Positions 8,913 to 18,297 of a DNA stretch of 64,000 bases are shown here, piece by piece. The notes below the pieces were generated by a model that saw only the letters and a program-made list of their open reading frames with translations, was not told where the DNA came from and made no database searches. The first letter of the stretch is position 1. The number at the start of each line of letters is the position of its first letter. A program made the position numbers and the translations under genes. Origin of the DNA: JAGVSR01 sp964458265 (GTDB lineage: Bacteria; Pseudomonadota; Alphaproteobacteria; Rhizobiales; Hyphomicrobiaceae); assembly GCA_964458265.1 (NCBI GenBank), contig CAYWIF010000001.1:62001-126000 (forward strand), written 5' to 3'.

Positions 8913-10322
8913 GTGCAGGGTCCTTCACTCGAGGACGAAATTCGACGCGACTTGCAGGCGCTGCATGCGTTGGCGGTGTCGCCGGTCGCATCCGCCGACG
9001 ATATCGTCCGCGTGGTTTCGCGAATTTATCACGATGTGCACGAACGCGATCTGGCTCGCTACTCCCATGCCGAGCTCAAAGCCTTGGCACCACGGGTCAT
9101 GGACGAGTTGTTCAGGCTTCGCGCGGTACTGCGTGACCGGGTTGGGGATTGGCACGGCCGGGGACTTATGACGCGCGAAGCGCAGCACGCGGTGCGCGAT
9201 ACGCTGCGGCTCCTGCGGTATGCGTCCGACATGGCGGGTGAGGTGCACTCAGATTACCGGATCGGGACGGATGACGATCCTCCGCAGCGCGCCTTCAGCG
9301 AAAAATCGTACAATACCTTCGTGCATCCGGCCTTCGATACCGGCGCACCGATTGCGTTCCGTTCGGGCGATGTCCTGCTGGTGCGCGGGACGAAGCACAA
9401 CAGTGCGGCGATTGCGCGGATCGGCGATGTCGACAGCCAATTCAGCCATGCGGCGATCATCTATGTCGATGAGGACGGTCGAAGCCTGGTCGTCGAGGCG
9501 CTGATCGAAGAAGGGGCCGTCATCAAGCCGCTCAAGGACGTGCTGAGCAACGGGGTGGCGCGGGCGATGCTGTTCCGGCACCGCGATGCGGCGCTGGCGG
9601 CGAGGGCGGCCGAGCTAATTTACGGCTTTGTGAAGCGCGCGCAGGATGCGGGCAAGCCGATCCTCTACGATTTCTCGATGGAACTCGGGCCATCGAACAA
9701 ATTGTTCTGCTCGAAGCTGGTACGGATCGCCTATGCCGACGCCAGCGACGGCAAGCTGAAGCTGCCCGCGTTCCCGTCGCGGTTTCACGCTTCGAATGCG
9801 CCGTTCTACAAACGAATCGGGGTGACGGCGGCGGAATCATTCGCGCCGGGCGATCTGGAGATCGAGCCAGCCTTCGATCTCGTGGCGGAATGGCAGGACT
9901 ATCGCTACACGGCCCAGCTCCGGCATCAGGACATGATCATGTCCAAGCTGTTCGAGTGGATGGAGATGCACGGCTACCGTTTCCGCGAGGATTTCGGCGT
10001 GCGCCTCCTTGCGTGGCTGGGGCGGTTTTCGACGAAGCTGTCGCGCCGCGTGCAGGACCTTGTGGCGAGCCTTTTTGCCAGAATCCCGCCGCACATGCCG
10101 CGCAAGACGATAGCGACCATCGTGATGCTGCATAAAACGGCCCAGCCGCTTCTGGAAGAGGTGCAGCACATGGAGCGGGTGCGGATCGGGACCGAGGGGC
10201 GCCCCCTGCATCCGCGCGAGGTTCTCGACCACCTGGAAGACGTGCGGCGGCGCGGACGCGGGCACGTAGGATATCTGATGGCGCCGCGCCGGTGGCGGCG
10301 AGCGGTCGCCAAGAGCGGCTGA
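8913..10322 (+). CDS. YiiX-type permuted papain-like cysteine peptidase/amidase
   Basis: Within 469 residues, a central YiiX/NlpC-P60-like domain is recognisable. SGDVLLVRG opens it, the putative catalytic His is in SQFSHAAIIY, and the Cys is in KLFCSKLVRIAY; this His-before-Cys order marks the circularly permuted papain fold. The flanks are long: about 145 residues before and about 180 after, with no recognised domain. No signal peptide is seen, suggesting a cytoplasmic enzyme. The GTG start has a GGGGG block seven bases upstream. The substrate is unknown; lipids, acylated proteins and peptidoglycan are used by different relatives. Confidence 0.7.
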   Translation: MQGPSLEDEIRRDLQALHALAVSPVASADDIVRVVSRIYHDVHERDLARYSHAELKALAPRVMDELFRLRAVLRDRVGDWHGRGLMTREAQHAVRDTLRLLRYASDMAGEVHSDYRIGTDDDPPQRAFSEKSYNTFVHPAFDTGAPIAFRSGDVLLVRGTKHNSAAIARIGDVDSQFSHAAIIYVDEDGRSLVVEALIEEGAVIKPLKDVLSNGVARAMLFRHRDAALAARAAELIYGFVKRAQDAGKPILYDFSMELGPSNKLFCSKLVRIAYADASDGKLKLPAFPSRFHASNAPFYKRIGVTAAESFAPGDLEIEPAFDLVAEWQDYRYTAQLRHQDMIMSKLFEWMEMHGYRFREDFGVRLLAWLGRFSTKLSRRVQDLVASLFARIPPHMPRKTIATIVMLHKTAQPLLEEVQHMERVRIGTEGRPLHPREVLDHLEDVRRRGRGHVGYLMAPRRWRRAVAKSG

Positions 10323-10325
10323 GGC

Positions 10326-11816
10326 TCAGGTTCCGCAGAACGTCGCGCGCACGACTTCATCGGGACCGGGTGGCCGTTTCAGATCGTCGATGCCGGGGCG
10401 ATCGCTGAACGGATCGGCCAATTCGTCGACCAGCCGATGAAACAGCGTGAAGTCGTTGTTGGAAACCGCGGCCTTGATTGCAGCCTCGACCTGATGATTG
10501 CGGGGGATGATGACCGGGTTCACCGCACGCATGGCTGCGGAGATTTGCTCCGGCGTCCGATTTTCGCGTGAGATTGTCTGACGCCAACGCTGCAGCCAAA
10601 TGTCGAGGGCTTCGGTATCGGCAAAGAGCGATCGTAGCCGGTGATCATGCTCTGTATCTCCGGCCGCATCAGACAGCGTGCGGAATGCGAGCGTGAAGTC
10701 CGCCTGCCCGTTCGCCAAAACCGTCAGAAAATCTTGTATCAGCGCCGTGTCGTCATTTCTTCGTTCCGAAATGCCGAGCTTAGCGGCGTAGCCATCCGCG
10801 ATTGCGGTTTGGAACTGCAAGGGATAGGCGTCGATCCGTTCCTGGGCGGCGGCAATGGCGGCGTCTTGCGTATCACCCAGCAGCGGCAGCAAAGTCTCCG
10901 CGAGGCGGACAAGGTTCCAGTTGGCTATGGCGGGCTGACTTGCGAACGCATAGCGGCCGGCGTGGTCGATGGACGAGAACACGGTCGAGGGGTGATACGT
11001 GTCCATGAAAGCGCAGGGACCGAAGTCGATGGTTTCGCCCGCGACCGACGTGTTGTCGGTATTCATAACGCCATGGATGAAGCCGACGCCCATCCATCTC
11101 GCGATGAGAGACGCTTGGCGCGCGACGACCGCCGCGAGCAGTTCACGGTATCTGTCCGGCCGACCAGCGAGATCGGGATAGTGGCGATCGATGGTGTAGT
11201 CGGCGAGTGCTTTGACCGCCTCGGCGTCCTTGCGGGCCGCGAAGAACTGGAACGTACCGACGCGGATGTGGCTCGAAGCCACGCGGGCGAGAATGGCGCC
11301 AGGCAGCGGCTCTTCGCGATAGACCCATTCACCCGTCGAGACGGCGGCCAATGCGCGTGTCGTTGGAATGCCGAGCGCGGCAAAAGCTTCGCTGACGATG
11401 TATTCGCGCAGTACCGGACCGAGTGCCGCGCGGCCGTCGCCCATGCGGGAGTAGGGCGTGCGGCCGGAGCCTTTCAAGTGAATGTCGCGCCGATTGCCGT
11501 GCCGGTCGACCACTTCCCCGATGAGAATGGCGCGCCCGTCCCCGAGTTGGGGGACGAAATTGCCGAACTGGTGCCCGGCGTAGGCCATCGCGATTGGATC
11601 GCTACCGTCGGCAAGCGTGTTGCCGGCCAGCACGGCAACGCCGCCGGGCGAGGACAAGTCCAAAGGGTCGATGCGCAGGTCACGTGCGAGGCGGTCATTG
11701 ACTCGGATCAGTGCTGGAGCAGCAACGGGTGCCGGCTGCACGCGGGCAAAGAAGCGCTCGGGCAGACGGGCGTAGGAATTGTCGAACGGGATTAACGGGG
11801 CATGGGCGGTATCCAT
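10326..11816 (-). CDS. selO: Protein adenylyltransferase SelO (YdiU/UPF0061)
   Basis: SelO is a pseudokinase that transfers AMP to protein substrates in redox stress. Family hallmarks are YAGHQFGNFVPQLGDGRA, KGSGRTPYSR, the HGVMNTDNTS catalytic segment and the IDFGPCAFMD metal-binding segment. The length (496) is usual. The C-terminus is FCGT, a cysteine at the position where eukaryotic SelO has selenocysteine, although the tail is Cys-Gly-Thr rather than the common Cys-Ser-Ser. It is convergent with the YiiX gene, three bases away. Confidence 0.93.
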   Translation of the reverse strand: MDTAHAPLIPFDNSYARLPERFFARVQPAPVAAPALIRVNDRLARDLRIDPLDLSSPGGVAVLAGNTLADGSDPIAMAYAGHQFGNFVPQLGDGRAILIGEVVDRHGNRRDIHLKGSGRTPYSRMGDGRAALGPVLREYIVSEAFAALGIPTTRALAAVSTGEWVYREEPLPGAILARVASSHIRVGTFQFFAARKDAEAVKALADYTIDRHYPDLAGRPDRYRELLAAVVARQASLIARWMGVGFIHGVMNTDNTSVAGETIDFGPCAFMDTYHPSTVFSSIDHAGRYAFASQPAIANWNLVRLAETLLPLLGDTQDAAIAAAQERIDAYPLQFQTAIADGYAAKLGISERRNDDTALIQDFLTVLANGQADFTLAFRTLSDAAGDTEHDHRLRSLFADTEALDIWLQRWRQTISRENRTPEQISAAMRAVNPVIIPRNHQVEAAIKAAVSNNDFTLFHRLVDELADPFSDRPGIDDLKRPPGPDEVVRATFCGT

Positions 11817-11923
11817 CCCCTAGATATGGACAATGCGGCCGGGAAGTTCCACCCCTGCATCGTTCTTGCCATCGATCATCGCGCGCGTGGCGTGAACACC
11901 ACCCGGAGCGCGGCGAGGTCCGA

Positions 11924-12922
11924 TCAGAACATGGCGGGATGCACCTTGTCAGGCGGCGCGTGGCCGTCGACGAAGGCCTTGACGTTGATGATGACTTTTT
12001 CGCCCATCTCGATGCGGCCCTCGATCGTCGCCGAACTCATGTGCGGCAACGCCACGACACGGTCAGAGGCCAGCAGCTTCGGGTTGATCGCCGGCTCGTG
12101 TTCAAATACGTCGAGGCCGGCGCCGGCAATCGACCCGGCTTCGATCATGCGCGCGAGCTCGTTTTCGTCGATGACCTCGCCACGTGCGGTATTGACGATG
12201 TAGGCAGCCGGCTTCAGGAGCTTGAGGCGGCGGGCGGAGAGGAGATGATAGGTTGCCGGCGTGTGGGGGCAATTGACCGACACGATGTCCATGCGGATCA
12301 GCATCTGATCGAGGCTTTCCCAGTACGTCGCTTCCAGTTCCTGTTCGAGCGCGGGAGAGACGCGCTTGCGGTTGTGATAATGAATCTGGAGGCCGAATGC
12401 CTTGGCCCGCTGCGCGACGGCGGTTCCGATGCGTCCCATGCCGATGATGCCGAGACGCTTCCCGTAAATACGGTGGCCGAGCATCCAGGTCGGCGACCAG
12501 CCGGGCCAACTCGACTTGGCATCCTTCAAGTAGGCAGCACCCTCCGATACGCGGCGGGGCACGGCGAGAATGAGGGCCATCGTCATGTCGGCCGTGTCTT
12601 CGGTCAGAACGCCGGGGGTGTTCGTGACCGTGATCGCGCGATTGCGGGCGGTGTCGAGGTCGATGTTGTCGACGCCGGTGCCGAAGTTGGCGATGAGGCG
12701 AAGTTGCGGGCCGGCCTGGGAAATGATGCCGCGGTCGATGCGGTCGGTAACAGTGGGGACGATGACGTCGGCGATCTTGGCGGCTTCGACCAGATCGGCG
12801 TGTGACATCGGCCGATCATCAACATTCAACCGGGCGTCGAACAACTCGCGCATACGTGTCTCGACGATGTCGGGGAGCTTGCGCGTGACGATAACGATCG
12901 GCTTTTTTGTACTGGTGGGCAT
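11924..12922 (-). CDS. D-2-hydroxyacid dehydrogenase (glyoxylate/hydroxypyruvate reductase-like)
   Basis: This NAD(P)-dependent enzyme probably reduces glyoxylate or hydroxypyruvate, the D-glycerate dehydrogenase group. The 332-residue protein has a Rossmann motif GMGRIGTAVAQRA, the catalytic Arg in NTARGEVIDE, the Glu in GAGLDVFEHEP and the His in LPHMSSAT. The start is the ATG giving MPTSTKKPIVIV, which fits family length; an in-frame extension upstream has no homolog-like character. In methylotrophic relatives such an enzyme serves the serine cycle, but nothing here proves that role. Confidence 0.88.
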   Translation of the reverse strand: MPTSTKKPIVIVTRKLPDIVETRMRELFDARLNVDDRPMSHADLVEAAKIADVIVPTVTDRIDRGIISQAGPQLRLIANFGTGVDNIDLDTARNRAITVTNTPGVLTEDTADMTMALILAVPRRVSEGAAYLKDAKSSWPGWSPTWMLGHRIYGKRLGIIGMGRIGTAVAQRAKAFGLQIHYHNRKRVSPALEQELEATYWESLDQMLIRMDIVSVNCPHTPATYHLLSARRLKLLKPAAYIVNTARGEVIDENELARMIEAGSIAGAGLDVFEHEPAINPKLLASDRVVALPHMSSATIEGRIEMGEKVIINVKAFVDGHAPPDKVHPAMF

Positions 12923-13172
12923 GAATTGATCCGTGGCCAGGGCGCGTCGGAGGGTCCGCCGCTGCTGCCGCCCGTACCACTTTGGCCCGGTTCCAGAGCG
13001 CTGATCCCTCGTCGATCCCGTGTCTAACAGAAGGATGGCGGGAAAACAAAGTGTTGCGGCCAAGGGCAGACGACTTGCCGCTTGCTTTTGGTCCGGATCA
13101 GGGATCGAACGCCTTGCGTCCGCCACAGCGCTGTGTTCAACCGCAGCGCAACATTCGTGGAGGGGATCGAAC

Positions 13173-13739
13173 GTGGGGCCGCAGACCCGGCAGAAGGTGG
13201 CACGCTTATGTCTAATGACGGTCTTGGCTGTGCTGGGTGCCCCAGCCGCGCAGGCGCAACAAGACGGCGAGGCCACGAACGCCGGGACGGGCGCCGTTAG
13301 CGGCTTGCCAATTCCGCGTTTCGTCAGCTTGAAATCCGACGAAGTCAATCTGCGCTCCGGACCCGGAAAGGATTATCCGACGCAGTGGGTTTTCCGCCGC
13401 GCAGGATTGCCGGTTGAAGTAATCAAAGAATTCGAGAATTGGCGTCAGGTGAGAGATGCGGACGGCGTAACCGGTTGGATCAATCAGGCTCTGCTTTCAG
13501 GCCGGCGCACCGCGCAAATTCTGCCCTGGGAGGTCAAGCAGGGTTCGCAGCCGCCGAAACTCGAACTCAAGGCCGACGACAGTGAGCGAGCGCCGGCGAC
13601 AGCGTTGGTCGAAGCCGGCGTGATCGCTAATCTGCAGAGCTGCGACAGCCGCTGGTGCTTTGTGACGATCGAAACGTTCAAAGGCTACGTGGAACAGAGC
13701 AAGCTGTGGGGGATCTATCCCGGCGAAACAATCAAATGA
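13173..13739 (+). CDS. Secreted bacterial SH3-domain protein
   Basis: The 188-residue protein has a signal peptide ending at AAQA-Q (about residue 28) followed by an SH3b-like region beginning FVSLKSDEVNLRSGPGKDYP and extending through GVTGWINQALL. A second half (about 120-185) repeats a weaker SH3-like pattern ending GYVEQSKLWGIYPGE. The GTG start is preceded by GGAGGGG about seven bases upstream. Such proteins act in the periplasm and are thought to bind cell-wall peptides. It is divergent from the dehydrogenase gene and convergent with irr. Confidence 0.8.
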   Translation: MGPQTRQKVARLCLMTVLAVLGAPAAQAQQDGEATNAGTGAVSGLPIPRFVSLKSDEVNLRSGPGKDYPTQWVFRRAGLPVEVIKEFENWRQVRDADGVTGWINQALLSGRRTAQILPWEVKQGSQPPKLELKADDSERAPATALVEAGVIANLQSCDSRWCFVTIETFKGYVEQSKLWGIYPGETIK

Positions 13740-13796
13740 CGCATGAGCGCCCACCGGGCCGTGCGATGTTTCGGATCGCGTGACCGATCGCGGAAA

Positions 13797-14237
13797 TTAC
13801 TTCTTCTTTTCGGAAACGAGGCGCACCACCACGTCGATGTGCGAAATGCGCATGCCCTGGGGTGGCTCCGGGAGCCCATCAACGCGAATGTTCTCGCCGT
13901 GAATATCGATGAGTTCGCCGCGCTCTTCGATGAAGAAGTGATTGTGGTTGGAGACGTTGGTGTCGAAATAGGCCTTGGAGCCATCTATGGCCAACTCGCG
14001 CAGCAGTCCGGCTCCGGTGAACTGATGCAACGTGTTGTATACGGTCGCCAGCGACACCTGTTCGCCGACAGCGATGACTTCACCATGTAACATTTCAGCG
14101 GAGACGTGCCGATCACCCTTGGCAAACAAAAGCTCTGCCAGAAGAACGCGTTGCCGAGTTGGGCGTAAGCCCGCGGAACGAAGGCGTTCGACGATCGGCG
14201 TGCTGGTAATTTCGATATCGTTTTCCACAGGGCGCAT
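13797..14237 (-). CDS. irr: Iron response regulator Irr (Fur family)
   Basis: Irr senses haem/iron status and represses or activates iron genes through iron control elements. The 146-residue protein has the Fur winged helix (RPTRQRVLLAELLF, VSLATVYNTLHQF) and the Irr-type histidine cluster NVSNHNHFFIEERGELIDI. The N-terminal Gly-Cys-Pro-Trp-His haem regulatory motif of Bradyrhizobium Irr is absent, as in many other Rhizobiales. It is divergent from fabA, a conserved neighbour pair in this order. A probable target site lies before nfuA in this window. Confidence 0.88.
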   Translation of the reverse strand: MRPVENDIEITSTPIVERLRSAGLRPTRQRVLLAELLFAKGDRHVSAEMLHGEVIAVGEQVSLATVYNTLHQFTGAGLLRELAIDGSKAYFDTNVSNHNHFFIEERGELIDIHGENIRVDGLPEPPQGMRISHIDVVVRLVSEKKK

Positions 14238-14516
14238 TCGCTCGTTGAAGACTCGACGCGGCTAACCGCGTCAGCAGTGGCCACAGCCAGACCCCTCGGT
14301 CGAACGGGCAGCCGCGGGTCAAAAGCTGATCTACCAGGTAAAGTATAAGGATGTCGCGCCGTGTCCGCAACTGGACGCGGCATCGGGTCCGGTGGGGCCA
14401 GCCTGCTTGACCTAGCGCCCGTTTTCCCGTTTGAACGGCGAGGGATCAGCCAAGAAGAAAGGCCCCGCGTGAGAACCCATCGGTGTGGGTCGCTGCGCAC
14501 GGGGGACGGACACGAT

Positions 14517-15038
14517 ATGGCCGAGCGGCAGGCGAGCTACGAATTCGACGATCTGTTGGCGTGCGGCCGGGGTGAGCTCTTTGGGCAAGGAAATGCTCAA
14601 TTACCGCTGCCGCCAATGCTCATGTTCGACCGCATTTCGCATATCAGCGAAACCGGTGGGGTGCACGGCAAAGGCCAGATCGTGGCCGAGTTGCAGGTAG
14701 CAGGGAACGAGCGGCTCAATTGGTTTTTCGATTGCCACTTCAAGGGCGATCCCGTGATGCCCGGCTGCCTTGGACTCGACGCGCTGTGGCAATTGACCGG
14801 TTTCTATCTCGGCTGGCTGGGCCTGACGGGGCAGGGCCGAGCCGCCGGTGTCGGCGACGTGAAATTCACCAAGGAAATAACGCCTGACATCAAACATGTG
14901 CAGTACGTCGTGAACATCAAGCGGGTCATCGCGCGCAAGCTGAAGCTGGCCGAGGCGGATGGCGAACTGATCGCTGACGGGGAAGTCATTTATCAGGCCA
15001 AGGACTTGCGGGTTCTCCTGAAGTCGACCGAAAGCTAG
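14517..15038 (+). CDS. fabA: 3-hydroxydecanoyl-ACP dehydratase/isomerase FabA
   Basis: FabA dehydrates 3-hydroxydecanoyl-ACP and isomerises the product to cis-3-decenoyl-ACP, the branch point to unsaturated fatty acids. The 173-residue protein carries catalytic His74 in DCHFKGDPVMPG and the GCLGLDALWQLTGF helix with the catalytic Asp. The ATG lies ten bases after the purine-rich GGGGGACGGA; the longer in-frame extension upstream is not part of the family. It starts the fabA-fabB-fabI run. Confidence 0.97.
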   Translation: MAERQASYEFDDLLACGRGELFGQGNAQLPLPPMLMFDRISHISETGGVHGKGQIVAELQVAGNERLNWFFDCHFKGDPVMPGCLGLDALWQLTGFYLGWLGLTGQGRAAGVGDVKFTKEITPDIKHVQYVVNIKRVIARKLKLAEADGELIADGEVIYQAKDLRVLLKSTES

Positions 15039-15115
15039 CCGTTGCCAATCGGTACCTTCCTGCGCCACAAGCGCAGGCGGACAAATGACTAGACTTATAC
15101 AGGGGCTGTGAGCGC

Positions 15116-16348
15116 ATGCGGCGCGTGGTCGTCACAGGGATGGGAATCGTCTCCTCGATCGGGAACAACACCCAGGAGGTTGTGGCGAACCTGCGCGAGG
15201 CAAAGTCGGGCATCTCACGAGCGGCGAAATACGCCGAACTCGGCTTTAAATGCCAAGTGCACGGCGAGCCGAAGCTCGACTGGGAAAATCTGGTACCGCG
15301 CAAGCCCAAGCGATTCATGAACCCAGGCGTCGCCTGGAACTACATCGCCATGGATCAAGCGATCCGCGATTCGGGGCTTGAGGCTGGAGATATCGTCAAC
15401 GAGCGCACCGGCATCATCGTCGGCGCGGGCGGGCCGTCGACACGCGCCATCGTCGATGCCGCGGAGGTGACGATAAGGTCCGGCGGTCCGAAAAAGATCG
15501 GTCCATTCGAGGTGCCCAAGGCGATGTGCTCGGGTCCTTCGGCGGCGCTGGCAACGGCCTTCCAGATCAAGGGCACCAACTATTCGATTTCGTCGGCGTG
15601 TGCGACGAGCGCGCACTGCATCGGTAATGGAGCCGAACTCATCCAGTGGGGCAAGCAGGATATCGTGTTTGCCGGCGGCTGCGAGGAATTGGACTGGACG
15701 CTGTCCAACCTATTCGACGCGATGGGCGCGATGTCGACGCGCTTCAACGACACGCCGGAAAAGGCATCGCGGGCCTACGACAAAAACCGCGACGGATTCG
15801 TGATCGCAGGCGGCGCCGGCGTCGTCGTTCTCGAAGAGCTGGAACATGCGAAGGCGCGCGGCGCCAAGATCTATGGCGAGGTCGCCGGCTATGGCGCGAC
15901 TTCGGACGGATTCGATATGGTCGCACCGTCGGGCGAGGGCGCGGTTCGCTGCATGAGGCTCGCGATGAAGGGTCTCGATGGGAAGGGCGTGCCCCCCGTC
16001 GATTACATCAACCCACACGGCACGGGGACCCCGGTGGGAGATGAACGCGAAATTGCGGCGATCCGCGAGGTATTCGGCGCCAAGATTCCACACATTTCCG
16101 CAACGAAATCATTGTCGGGTCACTCGCTCGGCGCGATCGGCGTGCAGGAGACGATCTTCTCACTGCTGATGATGAACAACGGATTCGTTTGCGAAAGCGC
16201 GAACATCGAAGAGATCGATCCGGCGTTCGCGGATGTGCCTATCGCGCGCAAGCGCATCGACAACATCGCGCTTAACTGTGTGATGTCGAACAGCTTCGGT
16301 TTCGGCGGGACAAATGCAACTCTCGTGCTCCGCCGGCATGATGGTTAA
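15116..16348 (+). CDS. fabB: Beta-ketoacyl-ACP synthase I
   Basis: FabB condenses malonyl-ACP with acyl-ACP, including the cis-3-decenoyl product of FabA. The 410-residue thiolase-fold protein shows the Cys-His-His triad: Cys162 in SSACATSAHCIG, His301 in NPHGTGTPVGD and His336 in KSLSGHSLGA. The C-terminal NSFGFGGTNAT is typical. It lies 77 bases after fabA, and the pair is the standard unsaturated fatty-acid module. Confidence 0.97.
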   Translation: MRRVVVTGMGIVSSIGNNTQEVVANLREAKSGISRAAKYAELGFKCQVHGEPKLDWENLVPRKPKRFMNPGVAWNYIAMDQAIRDSGLEAGDIVNERTGIIVGAGGPSTRAIVDAAEVTIRSGGPKKIGPFEVPKAMCSGPSAALATAFQIKGTNYSISSACATSAHCIGNGAELIQWGKQDIVFAGGCEELDWTLSNLFDAMGAMSTRFNDTPEKASRAYDKNRDGFVIAGGAGVVVLEELEHAKARGAKIYGEVAGYGATSDGFDMVAPSGEGAVRCMRLAMKGLDGKGVPPVDYINPHGTGTPVGDEREIAAIREVFGAKIPHISATKSLSGHSLGAIGVQETIFSLLMMNNGFVCESANIEEIDPAFADVPIARKRIDNIALNCVMSNSFGFGGTNATLVLRRHDG

Positions 16349-16496
16349 CGACACGACCGTGTGACGGCTCGGCGGTCGCGGAAGATGGTGCTTCCAAGGT
16401 CCGCATCCAGGGTCGTCAAAAATGAGATTATACAAGCAGGGCGCCGGCTGGTTCGAGATCCGCGGCCGTGCGCCTGGCGCCAGAACGAGGCCCTTC

Positions 16497-17372
16497 ATGT
16501 CAGAACTCGACCTTGCCAAACCGCAACCCCTCATGGCCGGAAAACGCGGCCTGATCATGGGCGTCGCCAACGATCGCTCCATTGCCTGGGGCATCGCGCG
16601 CATCCTTGCCGGCCAGGGCGCGGAACTCGCCTTTACCTATCAGGGCGGCGCCTTTGGCCGCCGCGCGGTTCCGCTGGCGGAAAGCCTCGGCGCGAAGATC
16701 ATCGAGGAATGCAATGTTCTGGAACTGGAGAGCGTCGATCGCGTCTTCGAGCGTGTCAAAAATGAGTGGGGCGGCCTGGATTTCGTCGTGCACGCGCTCG
16801 CGTTTTCCGACCCACGCGAACTTTCCGGCCGTTACGCAGACACAACGCGCGAGAACTTCACCAACACGATGGTCATTTCGTGCTTCTCGTTCACCGAGAT
16901 CGCCAAGCGCGCCGCTGCCGTGATGCCGAACGGCGGCTCCATGATTACGCTTTCCTACGGCGGGGCCACCCGATGGGTGCCGTCGTACAACGTGATGGGG
17001 GTCGCGAAAGCAGCGCTGGAAGCGTCTGTACGCTATCTGGCGGCCGACCTCGGACCGCAGGGCATTCGCGTCAACGCGCTCTCGGCGGGCCCGATGCGCA
17101 CGCTGTCGGGCGCGGGCGTCGGGGACGCGCGCGTGATATTCAACTTCCAGAAGGAAAATTCACCGCTTCGCCGGACCCCCACACTCGACGAAGTCGGAGG
17201 GTCGGCGCTCTACCTGCTCTCGCCGATGTCGGGTGCGGTGACGGGCGAGGTGCATTTCGTCGACTGCGGTTACAATACCGTTTCGATGCCGACCTTGGAG
17301 CAACTGAAGACGGCCGAACAGGAGCATTCGGCGGCGGCTAAGGGACGGTCCCCTGGCGAGGCGGCTGAATAG
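16497..17372 (+). CDS. fabI: Enoyl-ACP reductase (NADH) FabI
   Basis: FabI performs the last reduction of the fatty-acid elongation cycle. The 291-residue short-chain dehydrogenase has the nucleotide motif GVANDRSIAWGIA and the FabI catalytic set Tyr154, Tyr164 and Lys171 (LSYGGA and SYNVMGVAKAAL), matching the E. coli Tyr146/Tyr156/Lys163 spacing. The ATG has GAGG eight bases upstream; an extension from 16422 is possible but lacks family similarity. It is the third gene of the fab run. The C-terminal 30 residues are longer than in E. coli. Confidence 0.95.
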   Translation: MSELDLAKPQPLMAGKRGLIMGVANDRSIAWGIARILAGQGAELAFTYQGGAFGRRAVPLAESLGAKIIEECNVLELESVDRVFERVKNEWGGLDFVVHALAFSDPRELSGRYADTTRENFTNTMVISCFSFTEIAKRAAAVMPNGGSMITLSYGGATRWVPSYNVMGVAKAALEASVRYLAADLGPQGIRVNALSAGPMRTLSGAGVGDARVIFNFQKENSPLRRTPTLDEVGGSALYLLSPMSGAVTGEVHFVDCGYNTVSMPTLEQLKTAEQEHSAAAKGRSPGEAAE

Positions 17373-17433
17373 GCAATTTGGCTCGCGGGGCTGCCTTGAC
17401 GGCGCCACCGGGAACAGCGCAATCATCCGGCCC

Positions 17434-18297
17434 ATGATTGGTGTCTTCGATTCCGGACTTGGCGGGCTGACCGTGCTGAGGGCGCTCGTCCAGCGCTTTC
17501 CGTCGGCTTCCTTCACCTATCTGGGAGATCACGCGCATGTCCCGTACGGCAACCGGCCGTCGGCGGAAATCGTCGATCTGACGCGGGCGGCGACGGAAGC
17601 CCTTTTTCAGCGCGGCGCGCGGCTCGTACTGCTTGGCTGCAATACGGCGACGGCGGTGGCGGCGCGGCAACTTCAACAGGCGTGGCTGCCGGCAACTCAC
17701 TGGAAGGCTGAGGGCCGGAACGTGCTCGGCATCGTCGCGCCAACCGTCGAGGCGGCCACACAGACGCCCTGGTCGGTAACGACGCCACAGTATCCCCAGA
17801 AGAACCTCACCGACACGATTGCCGTCTTCGGTACTACGAGGACGGTGAAGGCCGGCGTCTATGCCGAGGAAATCCGCAAGCGCTGTCCGAAAGCGACAGT
17901 GGTGCAGCAAATCTGTTCGGACCTCGCAGGTGCGATCGAGAACGAGGCACCAGAAGACGAACTGGACCGGCTGGTTGCCGAAGGTATCGCCGGCGTCATC
18001 GAGCAGACGAACGGACTGCCGCCGCATCGCGCCATTCTTGGTTGCACCCACTTTCCTCTCGTGGAGCACCTGTTCCGGCGGCATCTGCCACCCGCGACGC
18101 GCATTCTCTCACAGCCCGAGATCGTTGCTGACAGTCTGGAAGACTATCTGCACCGGCATCCGCGATTCGTCGCAGGAAATACCGGCGAGCTAAAGCTCCT
18201 GACGACTGCGCCGGATGCCGCCGCTGTCAGCAGCCGCGCGCGCGTTTTCTGGCCGGAAGCACCGGCATTTTATTGCGCACTCCAGACGTCCGACTGA
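17434..18297 (+). CDS. murI: Glutamate racemase
   Basis: MurI interconverts L- and D-glutamate to supply D-Glu for peptidoglycan. The 287-residue protein has the paired catalytic cysteines Cys69 (LGCNTATAVA) and Cys204 (LGCTHFPLVEH), the N-terminal FDSGLGGLTVL and the YLGDHAHVPYG block. The length is normal with a slightly extended insert near residues 85-125. Its 3' end overlaps the convergent L,D-transpeptidase gene by 28 bases. Confidence 0.95.
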   Translation: MIGVFDSGLGGLTVLRALVQRFPSASFTYLGDHAHVPYGNRPSAEIVDLTRAATEALFQRGARLVLLGCNTATAVAARQLQQAWLPATHWKAEGRNVLGIVAPTVEAATQTPWSVTTPQYPQKNLTDTIAVFGTTRTVKAGVYAEEIRKRCPKATVVQQICSDLAGAIENEAPEDELDRLVAEGIAGVIEQTNGLPPHRAILGCTHFPLVEHLFRRHLPPATRILSQPEIVADSLEDYLHRHPRFVAGNTGELKLLTTAPDAAAVSSRARVFWPEAPAFYCALQTSD

